From the NCBI GenBank assembly GCA_021464525.1, contig JADRCO010001318.1:1-20315 (forward strand): a DNA stretch of 20,315 nt. Direction: 5' to 3'. A model generated the notes under the pieces. That model had not been told where the DNA came from. It was given only the letters and a program-made list of their open reading frames with translations, and made no database searches. A program made the translations under genes and the position numbers. The DNA comes from Rhizophagus sp. LPA8_4_AMF (lineage: Eukaryota > Glomeromycota > Glomeromycetes > Glomerales > Glomeraceae). Shown here in pieces: positions 8,580 to 16,776 of the stretch; positions within the stretch are counted from its first letter, which is position 1; the number at the start of each line of letters is the position of its first letter.

Positions 8580-8795
8580 ACAATCTAATAATACTAAAAA
8601 TTTTGGGCTAATAGGTATTATAAAAAATATTTGCTGTTACAAATAAATAAATTCACATGAGGTTTGTACCAGGAAAATTAATTCATAATTCTAAACTGGA
8701 ATTATTGTTTCGACGTTAATAGCATTTAAATGAAAGATTTGGTGAGCAAAATTCTAGGCCATGTCAATTGAAAAACTTAGTAATTTAACAGTTAA
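8580..8795 (+). repeat. tandem array copy C, truncated
   Basis: This stretch repeats the first part of the unit: CTAATAATAC, TTGGGCTAATAGGTA, TTGCTGTTACAAAT, AATTCACAT, a diverged AATTCATAATTCTA and AAAATTCTAGGCCATGTC. These align with 3250-3530 (A) and 6310-6550 (B). Similarity stops near 8795, before the region that holds the genes. It is shorter than A and B here because of small internal deletions. Confidence 0.65.
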
Positions 8796-8992
8796 GAGAT
8801 TTTTTATGTTGAAATGCATTAGATTTTTGACAATCATATCTTGAAATCAATGTAGTGCTTTTATGAATTAGATTTCATATTTAATCTAATCATAACTCCC
8901 AATTGGATGAGGCAATTTTATATATTGTTTAAGAGTTTTTTTGTTAGAAAAGGAAACCACTTCCCATTTTAATTTATCTCATTCTCTTTTTT

Positions 8993-9583
8993 GGGTTACG
9001 ACGCATTTCACCGGAGTCCATTTCGCTGAAACCCATTTCACCGAATTCATATCACCGAAGGGAAGTTTCGCTAAAGGTATATTTAGCCGAATGGGCGGTT
9101 ATCAAAGATATCTCGCTTAATCCTTTTCCCCGAATCATCTATTTTGTTGGACACTTTGCCGAAAATGTTAGTGATTAACATACAGTATTTCCTTAATCAT
9201 TAACAATTCGATACAAAAAAATGAAAGCTATTTCAGAAATTGATGAGTACGACGAATTTTTACCTTTTTTTGAACTTACTGTATAACCAATTTTCTTTAA
9301 TTAAAAAAAAATTTAAACAACCGCGACTTACAATGTGTAAATAATCCGTTTATTTTCTGAAAAAGAAAAGGAAAATTAAAAAATTCCATATCTTCGGCGA
9401 AATGTTCCTTTGCCGAGATGGCTTCAGCAAAATGTCCTTCAGAAAAATGGCCATTCGAGGAAATGTCCATTTGGTGAAATGGTATTTCAGCGAAATGGCA
9501 CTTCGGTGAAACATTCTTTGGCAAAATTGTTTCGGAGAAATGGGTTTCCGTGAGATGGACTTCAATGAAAAGTCCGGATACCC
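8993..9583. mobile_element. foldback-like element with arms of degenerate 11-13 bp repeats
   Basis: The outer ends are inverted repeats: GGGTTACGACGCATTTCACC at the left corresponds to the complement of the right end, GGGTATCCGGACTTTTCATT. Both continue with a GAGTCCAT/AAGTCCAT and GAAACCCATTTC-type block. Each arm (8993-9180 and about 9385-9583) is a run of degenerate units such as CATTTCACCGAA or, on the right, TTCGGCGAAATG, in opposite orientation. A non-repetitive centre of about 200 bp lies between. TCTTTTTT before and TCTTTTTG after the element may be an imperfect 7-8 bp target duplication. There is no real coding sequence; the right arm yields a spurious frame with repeated HFAE. Tandem-repeat arms are typical of foldback elements. 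Confidence 0.7.
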
Positions 9584-10117
9584 TCTTTTTGTAATACAGT
9601 AGAAACAATTTTCAAAATAAAAATTAAAATCTTGATTTACCACTTTCTCTTTTTGTAAGAAATAGATTGTAAAAACTGTTCAAATAAAAATGAAATCACT
9701 TTTTATTTTTGATATGTCTTAACCAGTTTCTTTATCTAAATATTGTTACTAATTAAGTGTACTGTAGAGAAAGGGTCTGAGATTCAAATAAGGGTTAAAG
9801 ATATGTAGAGTCGATCATCTTTTTCACATGGAAGTGTGGAATTATATATATTATTAATATAATAATTGGAACAATAACTGTGCAACGCTGCTATGATCAT
9901 AAAAGGCTTCTTGCTTCCTTAGCAATAAATCTATTTCTTGCTTTACCAAAAAAATCTGTAAATCAAATCGCTGACAAAAACTGGCTCTGGTGAAAATCAT
10001 TCAAGCACAAACGAAACTACTTAAATAATTTATTCTATCACTATATATATAATACGACCTCGTTCAATATTTTAAATTTGTTTGTTACTGTACGTGCAAT
10101 TATTTTTATATTCTCGT
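9584..10117. other. intergenic, nothing recognised
   Basis: AT-rich DNA with no protein-like frame, no repeat partner in the window and no RNA gene pattern that I can see. Confidence 0.5.
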
Positions 10118-10225
10118 ACTTTCGAAAAGTACAATAAAAATTGACATCCCAATTTTTTAATTAGCAAAGATCAAATGTAAAAATATTCCATGAACATATG
10201 ATTGTTCTGTGTTACCAATCTCGAA
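10118..10225 (+). pseudogene. relic of the start of a BTB-domain gene
   Basis: This stretch aligns with the start region of the intact BTB gene at 11827. TTTATATTCTCGTACTTTCG matches the leader just before that ATG. GACATCCCAATTTTTTAATT matches its first codons (with the ATG lost). After a deletion of about 80 bases, GTAAAAATATTCCATGAACA then TATGATTGTTCTGTGTTACC matches the part encoding VKIFRAHMIILCY. The second block still reads NVKIFHEHMIVLCYQSR in frame. The remainder of the gene is missing. It shows that a second BTB gene copy once lay about 1.7 kb upstream of the intact one. Confidence 0.7.
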
Positions 10226-10560
10226 TCCAGTTTACTACAAAGTCAATCAAAACCTATAGAATGTTTCCAACTTGATAGTTTGTTTAAAGTCCAGATTTCT
10301 GAAAAGTATTGGGGAGGGAGTCTTCATTAAACAAACTAAATGAAATAAACTGAAAATTATGGGAAATTTCAGAAAAATTTAGAAACCTGTAATTCAAATT
10401 TAGAGTGGGACTTATAAGTCATATTTATAATGGTAGTTTTATTTTTCTTTAATATTAGACATAATTTTATTTTATCTTTTTTTTATTTTGATTGTAACTA
10501 GTCAAATGATATGTTTGTATTATTATAATTTTATCAAATTACACCATAATGTTATATTGA

Positions 10561-10952
10561 GTCTTCATGAAAAAATGTTGGGATTCAAATCCAGATAATA
10601 GACCAAATTCACTTGAAATAAAAGAGTTGATTGACTTGTGTTACAATTCATTGGATAAAGATTTTGAGACAAAGGATGAAATTGAAAAGCAATTTAATGA
10701 GATAAAATATAGAAAAGAGAATTTTTTATCAATAAAGAATAATCAATTAATTACTCATAAACAAGCTATTTATACATCTCGATTACTTAATCCTTTTACA
10801 AAAAAACTTTCAAATATGATGATAATATTAATAATGATACAGTAGAAATTACTGCTTTTACAAAGTAAGTTTATTTAGTTGCATTTTTTTTTATTCTCCT
10901 GTTAAATTATATTTACTCATTTTTTATTCTTATTTTACATTATAGCTTATAA
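10561..10952 (+). pseudogene. C-terminal fragment of a TKL-type protein kinase
   Basis: From ATG 10567 the frame reads MKKCWDSNPDNRPNSLEIKE, the conserved end of a kinase domain (subdomain XI, CW..NP..RP), followed by a charged helix and RKENFLSIKNNQLITHKQAI, a tail I recall from expanded Rhizophagus kinases. A one-base loss near 10814 shifts the frame; the adjacent frame then reads YDDNINNDTVEITAFT. An intron follows (10865-10945; donor GTAAGT, acceptor TATAG), and the last exon completes the expected TNL end with TAA at 10950-10952. All catalytic parts (Gly-rich loop, VAIK, HRDLH, DFG) are missing upstream, where only AT-rich sequence is found. It is a 3'-end remnant without likely kinase activity. 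Confidence 0.8.
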
Positions 10953-11826
10953 ATTATAACATTATCTGTAAAAATTTAAAGTGCACAAAACATAAATAGT
11001 ATGAATTATTCTAACTAAGCCTGACTACAGGTATTGATTAAAAGACAATTCCTTTTAGAAAAAATATTTATATTTTTTTCTATGAAATTATTTTTATCAT
11101 TAAATAGCAATATTATACTAACTGACCCTCAAAAAGCTATATATTTAACTGTACTTTGATTTTAGTTAGTTGTTTATTCATTTTAGTAAATGTTACAAAT
11201 TCCATTTGATTTTTAATTTCGATGAACAAATTTTTTAATGTTCTCTCAATAAACTCGGCGGCATAAAAGTAATTTAGATTATACAATAAATTATCTTACA
11301 TTTTATTGCTATCTTAATAACTCAACTCATTACACTTAATTATTAGGGAACTTTCTCTATAAAAAGAATATAACGAAAGCAGTGTTTTAAGTTCGAGCAT
11401 ATACACAATTTTTCAACGTTATAATTTTTGCCAACAAATCTCTTACTCTTTTGTTTGCAACGCTCTTAATATAGAGAATTCTATTTAAAGAAACTTCAAA
11501 ACTATTATTTCTACAAAGCCCTTTTATTAAAATTTTGGTTTTGATACATGTCTTTGTTGTACTGCGCCAAACTTTAGTTACAAGACAAATATATAAGCTC
11601 ATGTCGATCCCAATTTTTCATTTATTGAGGTACTGTATCAAAAATCAGGTTACTGACAGAAGGCTTTAATGAGAATTTATTCAGCCACAAATCCTTAATC
11701 CCTATTTATACATGATTTATCCATATCTAGAATACTTGATCGACAATTTAAATGATTAATTTGATTAGTAACTCGTAAAATAGCTGCTTGTTTTTATTAC
11801 CTTCGCACGCTTTCAAAATAAAAAAA
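10953..11826. other. intergenic; upstream region of the BTB-TLDc gene
   Basis: No supported gene. A 71-codon minus-strand open frame (11387-11602) has no recognisable domain and is not called. The last 100 bases before the BTB gene start resemble the leader of the BTB relic at 10118, so they probably include its promoter and 5' UTR. No clear TATA box was picked out. Confidence 0.45.
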
Positions 11827-13368
11827 ATGTCGACTCAATTTTTTAATAGGCTAAGCCAGAATTATATTGAAATTTTGAATGATGATGAATATTATGATGT
11901 TACAATTGAAGTTGGAAAAGGTTCAGACGTAAAAATATTCCGTGCGCATATGATTATTCTGTGTTACCGATCTTCATTTTTACGACGAACTTTGGCTTCG
12001 AATAAAAAGAATAATGATGGTGCTCAAATTCACATTAAGTTGTCAAATATTTCACCAGAAATTTTTAAGATTATTTTAAAGTGAGTTATATTTAGTTTTT
12101 ATTATTAATTACTTTTAAGAATATTTTATATATTATAATATGATATACATCTTTTAAAATATAGATATATTTATGGCGGTATCATTTCATTAAATGAACA
12201 AGAATCTACGGAAATTTTAAAATTAATAGCTGCCGCCGATCAACTTCATCTTCAAGAGCTAGTTGATTATTTGCAGAAATATTTAATTGAATGTAAACCT
12301 CAATTGATCGAACAATATTTCGGACTTGCTCTTCAAATGAGTTTTCAGTCTAGTTCTTCTAATTCTTTATTAGAGCTTCAAAATTTTTGTACTGACTTTA
12401 TAGATAAATCTCCCGAAAAAGTATTTAAGTCACTTGACTTTATTTCACTTCCCGAAGAATCTTTAGTCTCGCTAATTAAAAGAGATGACTTACAAATGAA
12501 AGAAATTGAAATTTGGGAATATGTTTTAGAATGGGGTCTTGCAAAAAATCCAACTATTATTTCAGATACTGATACTTGGACAGATAATGATTTTAAAGCA
12601 ATGGGGAATACCTTACAACATTGTTTGCCTCTAATTAGATTTTTTAGTTTATCATCTGAAGAATTTGTAAAAAAAGTTCGTCCATATAAGAATCTTTTGA
12701 AACCTCAACTTTATGAAGAATTATTTATGTCTTATTTGGATCCTAATATTGAACCAAGTAAAGATATATTACTTCCTAGATATATAAATGTAGATGGAAT
12801 TATTAATTCAAATATTGTTAATTTAAATATTGCTTCTTTAATTTCAAGATGGATTGATAAAATAGATATTAAAAGCAAATATGCTTATACAAGAGAATTA
12901 TATTTACCATACAAGTTCAAATTATTATTAAGGGGAAGTAGAAATGGATTTACTCCTAAAATGTTTCATAAATTATGTGATAACATTCCTTATACCGTCA
13001 CATTTATTAAAATAAGGGGATCAGAAGAAATTATTGGAGGATATAATCCATTGATATGGAAGGGACCATGTCATAATGAATATGGTAAAACACAGGATAG
13101 TTTTATTTTTTCTTTTAAAAGTAAAATTAATTTTAAGGATCCAATTTTAAGTCATATACTTCATAGGCATATGAATTATGCATTAATTTATCACGCTGAA
13201 TGTGGTCCTTCATTTTATGGTGACCTTTTAATAGGTGTAAAACAAGGTGACTCAAAAGTGTATAATAATAATATATGTACGAAATTGCATTATGAAAAGG
13301 AGATAAGAGATGCAAAAGAAAAATTTTCAATTGAAGATTATGAAGTATACCAAATCATAAAAAAGTAG
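11827..13368 (+). CDS. BTB-BACK-TLDc domain protein (two exons)
   Basis: Exon 1 is 11827-12080, intron 12081-12164 (84 bp; GTGAGT...ATAG), exon 2 12165-13368; the product has 485 residues. Residues about 15-120 form a BTB/POZ domain (DDEYYDVTIEVGKGSDVKIF, RAHMIILCYRSSFLRRTL, then YIYGGIISL across the splice junction). Residues about 125-255 match a BACK-like helical region (FCTDFIDKSPEKVFKS). Residues about 310-483 are a TLDc domain (LLLRGSRNGFTPKMFHKLCD, IIGGYNPLIW, then FSFKSK and a GPSFYGDLLIG element). BTB-BACK proteins commonly act as adaptors for Cullin-3 ubiquitin ligases, and TLDc domains bind V-ATPase or serve in oxidative-stress responses in other eukaryotes; which applies here is inference. 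The family is greatly expanded in Rhizophagus. I chose the Met at 11827 over the in-frame one at 11788 because the MSTQFFNRLS start is family-like. No break was seen. Confidence 0.92.
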
Positions 13369-14352
13369 ATTAATACTATTTTTAAACTTTATTTTTAATC
13401 TGTTAAAAATTATTTTTTATATATCACTATATTGAGAAATCAATAAGTATTATTAAATATGAAGTAAAATAAACAACTGTTATAACTATATAAAAAATCC
13501 AATGTGTTATAAATAAAATTAAAGTATTTGAAAGACAGATAAAATTTATTTCGATTCAGATTAATAACTTTATAAGAATAATGTTGATTTTTTTTATAAT
13601 TAAATTACATTTATTGCTTGCTTCGTACCAAAATCAATGAGATTAATTGTGCACACAAATGAATAAGCCATAGCACGATAAAAAACATTAAATTCTTTAA
13701 ATTTATTTACGATACGAATCGATCAAAACATTTAGCGAATCGTGATATAGCCGATTAAAGTGATTAGTTAATTAATTCTATGATGGGATTGATGGCGGCC
13801 CGTAATAATTTTGACGGAAACATGTTACACATTACACAATTTAGATTTGATTTTAAATATATCATAAAAAACTGATAAATATATAAAGTAATTAAAGAAA
13901 AGGACAATAATATGTATGATCAATCGATCTACTATAAACTAAAAGTTATGCAAGTTGATTATTTATATCTTTATATTCAAGATTTTTTTAATATATAGAT
14001 AATTGTTTTTAGATAAAAATGAATATACATACATTGTTATTGTATTTTAAGCAGTATTATACTTTCTTACATCCCTCAACAATAATATTTTGAACTTTTA
14101 AAAATTTGGGTATATTTCAAAATGATTACTTTTAAAATGCCTTTCTTGGAATCATTAAAAGTCTTGCTATTTTATCAAAATCCAGTTTAAAATTGATATG
14201 ATATATATTATTAGCTTTCAGAGAAAATTTACTTTTTTCAGTTGTCAACTAGGTAAATTTATAGACTTCAAGTAAACAATAACCATATTTTATAGAATTT
14301 ACATGTTAAGCATGTTTTTCAACTTTAAAGAACTTACCTGTTAAGTATATTT
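13369..14352. other. intergenic between convergent genes, nothing recognised
   Basis: AT-rich DNA between the ends of the BTB-TLDc gene (plus) and the deaminase gene (minus). It should contain both 3' UTRs. AAATAAAC occurs near 13468 on the plus strand as a possible poly(A) signal. A GC-richer patch (about 13720-13805, ending GATGGCGGCCCG) carries GCGAATCGTGATAT, similar to a motif near 1635, and may be a degraded repeat. No protein-like frame was found. Confidence 0.45.
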
Positions 14353-15633
14353 TCAATCATCTTTGCAGATAAAAATAGTTTCGCACATTGCATCGATTTT
14401 TTCATAATCAACATAATCATTGGAACCCACACTCACACCATCACTATCAGTTCTTGCCTTTGTACTGTAGTGTTGCATTACTTCTTCGCTTATGGTCTGT
14501 TCAAGACTTTCTATAATATATGACAATGATTCCCTCCTGTAGTTATCACCATTTACATACGGAAGTTTCCATTTATGATATAATTTGTTATGTGTTCCGG
14601 TAGTGACAATATAGTATCCTCTGATTCTAGCAAAATTAATATACAATTCACATAGGTGACAACATCTCTTTGATGTTGCTATAAATACTCTATGTTTGTT
14701 ATTTTGGTTGATTACTTCGGTTAAAATGTTTAATTCTGCGTGTAAATAAATTTTTTGATTAATTTCTCTATCCAATTGTTCATCTACTCCCCCATACGAA
14801 TCTTTTAATCTTTGTTTTATGACATAATCATTTAAACAACTTTTTTTGAAAGCTTCATAATCATTAGGATCGATGATAGACTCTTGAATAATACTTTTCC
14901 AAGAAAATAAAGGTTGATCATTAACGATAATAGGGTCCAACTTGTGCAATTCTATACGAGAAAATAGAGGCTTGTAATTTATATTTATTGCATATTTTAT
15001 GATATCAATCAAAGAACCCACATAAGATCCCACCTTTTTGAGATGCTTTAAAAATTTTTTTGGAATTGTTGAGTCACCTTTGACTTCTTTATAATACTCA
15101 CAGCAAAATCGAGATATATGGTATTTTTTCACTTTATTTACATTCTCAATATCAATTTTAGCACGTTCTATGAATGATCTAACATAATCATTGTGCTTGT
15201 CCTTAATTATATCATTTATAAGTTTTTTAACCCTACCTTCAAGCTTAGCAGAACAATATGTCATCACATCAGTGAATAAAGTCTTTACATCATCTCTTTT
15301 CCATGCCTCACTCAAATTTATAGGGGTATTTTGAGATATATTTTTGAGTAAATTGTGAATTCTGTTGATATATTCATTATCTTCTTTATACCATTCACTG
15401 TTTTTAGAAATATAAACTTCACACCTTGTTGATAAAATTTTCAGGTATACTGCCACTACTTCCTTGTCTCTTGCTAGAATCGTTGCTAGACTACAAGAAA
15501 ATTTGTCATTTTCAATCTGTTCAATATCTCCTTCAATTTCTTTTCCAGCGGAAAATTTAATACTTCCAGCAACACATGCTTTACTGTACAATTCTTTCTC
15601 CTTCAATGACAATATATTATGGTTTTTCCACAT
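14353..15633 (-). CDS. OTT_1508-like nucleic acid/nucleotide deaminase family protein
   Basis: A single-exon minus-strand frame of 426 codons starts MWKNHNILSLKEKELYSKAC and ends FICKDD. The C-terminal third has the cytidine deaminase-like zinc site: YLHAE at 296-300 (zinc-binding His298 and catalytic Glu300), then FIATSKRCCHLCELYINFAR at 318-337 with Cys325-x2-Cys328. The order HAE, SKxCCxxC is the hallmark I recall for the fungal OTT_1508-like deaminase family (PF14441). The N-terminal 280 residues are helical and charged, without a domain I can name. The catalytic residues are all present, so it may be active; the substrate in fungi is not established. The bases before the ATG (AATACAG/AATG on the minus strand) resemble a splice acceptor, so an upstream exon cannot be excluded. 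Confidence 0.82.
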   Translation of the reverse strand: MWKNHNILSLKEKELYSKACVAGSIKFSAGKEIEGDIEQIENDKFSCSLATILARDKEVVAVYLKILSTRCEVYISKNSEWYKEDNEYINRIHNLLKNISQNTPINLSEAWKRDDVKTLFTDVMTYCSAKLEGRVKKLINDIIKDKHNDYVRSFIERAKIDIENVNKVKKYHISRFCCEYYKEVKGDSTIPKKFLKHLKKVGSYVGSLIDIIKYAININYKPLFSRIELHKLDPIIVNDQPLFSWKSIIQESIIDPNDYEAFKKSCLNDYVIKQRLKDSYGGVDEQLDREINQKIYLHAELNILTEVINQNNKHRVFIATSKRCCHLCELYINFARIRGYYIVTTGTHNKLYHKWKLPYVNGDNYRRESLSYIIESLEQTISEEVMQHYSTKARTDSDGVSVGSNDYVDYEKIDAMCETIFICKDD

Positions 15634-16440
15634 TCTGTATTATTATAACTTTTTGATAAATATGGAAATATATAGACAGAAGTATAACGTTGAGAGAAAT
15701 TTTTAAATCAAATATTTAAAAAAAATTTTCTTTTTAGATTGAGGTATTTATGACTATATTGGAAAGAATTCTATAGTAATAAAATAACATCATGACTAAT
15801 AATTCAAAAAAAGTTAATCTATCAAACAAAAAATCATGCGAAAAAAGGTCAAAAAATTTAATTTATCAATAAAAAATTATGCGAAAAAAAATTCCTACAA
15901 TTTGCATGAAAAAACCATTTCAAAAATTTTCATATAATGTCTTGATTTTCTTGATTGGTGGTTTGTTATGACGAAATACAGTAAATGATATAGATAAAAA
16001 AAATATATAATGTGAAAATAAACTAATTTTGGCTTTTGAGTTCGCCTTTATCATTATATTCATTTTTTATCATGATTATAGTGTAATAATATCCACTAAT
16101 GATTTTAAATTGGTTAATATTATTAATGATACACCGAGACAATTTATTTTTTCAAATTCTCATTACAATAATGAATCAAATTGGACTATTGGAGTCACTG
16201 TATCATGATTTTCGATTTTCGTGGTGCAGTTTCCCGTGAAATAACTATTACTTAGAATAATAATAATAGGAACAAGATTATTTTATTTTTTTTTTTGTAC
16301 TTCATCGTGACTAATAATAAAATTGATTTATCAATAATCAAAAAGAAGTGATTAATAATTTAATATGGATTTTTAATATAAGTTAACTCATTTTTGTAGT
16401 TACTAAACCTTGTATACATCAGGAAATTTTTAGGTAGATC
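15634..16440. other. intergenic, AT-rich, with short repeats
   Basis: No gene is supported. It holds the tandem repeat at 15795-15895 and a GC-richer piece near 16195-16240 (ATCATGATTTTCGATTTTCG, then TGGTGCAGTTTCCCGTGAAA) that looks like a piece of a dispersed repeat. CGTGACTAATAATAAAATTG with TTATCAATAATCAAAA near 16307-16342 resembles the unit of the tandem repeat. Confidence 0.45.
15795..15895 (+). repeat. two diverged tandem units of about 45 bp
   Basis: The unit TCAAAAAAAGTTAATCTATC followed by AAACAAAAAATCATGCGAAA is followed at once by TCAAAAAATTTAATTTATCA and ATAAAAAATTATGCGAAAAA. A partial third copy may lie near 16307. Function not apparent. Confidence 0.55.
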
Positions 16441-16655
16441 GGTCCACATAATTCCACATAGATTAGTTTGGAAACTTGTGGAATTCTATGCATCGGATTA
16501 TGTGGACATGTTTCCACATATATCCACGTATTTTATTTGAGAATTTTGTAGATTTCTGTTTGATGTAAAATCTTATTGGAAAATTGTGGAATTCTTTAGC
16601 GGAATATGTGGATTTCATTTACTAAATATGCAGAATTCACCTGTGGAATTCTGAG
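16441..16655. repeat. cluster of TGTGGAATTC-type motifs in both orientations
   Basis: The motif TGTGGAATTC or its complement occurs in full or partial form about seven times in 215 bases: TCCACATAATTCCACATA near 16443, TGTGGAATTCTATG near 16478, TATGTGGAC near 16500, TTTCCACATATATCCACG near 16511, TGTGGAATTCTT near 16586, ATATGTGGATTTC near 16604 and TGTGGAATTCTG near 16642. It begins about 120 bases beyond the transposase stop. Subterminal repeats of this kind are typical of CACTA-group elements, so it may be the transposase-binding end of the Plavaka element; alternatively it is an unrelated MITE. Confidence 0.5.
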
Positions 16656-16776
16656 TTGATTAAAATTTTGTAGAGAATATTATATGTCATTACTGAAGTT
16701 AAAAGCACCACATATAAAATCTTTAATTTATATATTTTTTTTAATAAAGTTTTACTACTACTAATTTAATCACTTA

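Noticed and set aside
9297-9643. Two overlapping minus-strand open frames of about 100 codons
   Set aside because: They translate the degenerate 11-13 bp repeats of the foldback arm (HFAE/HFSE repeats) and have no other protein feature.
10561-10952. Functional protein kinase gene
   Set aside because: Only the last part of the kinase domain and the tail are present; no ATP-binding or catalytic motifs lie upstream, and there is a frameshift.
11387-11602. 71-codon minus-strand frame
   Set aside because: Basic composition but no recognisable motif or supporting context; probably chance.
13133-13330. Minus-strand frame inside the TLDc exon
   Set aside because: Antisense shadow of the BTB-BACK-TLDc gene.
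15464-15706. Plus-strand frame over the deaminase start
   Set aside because: Antisense shadow of the deaminase gene; no independent feature.
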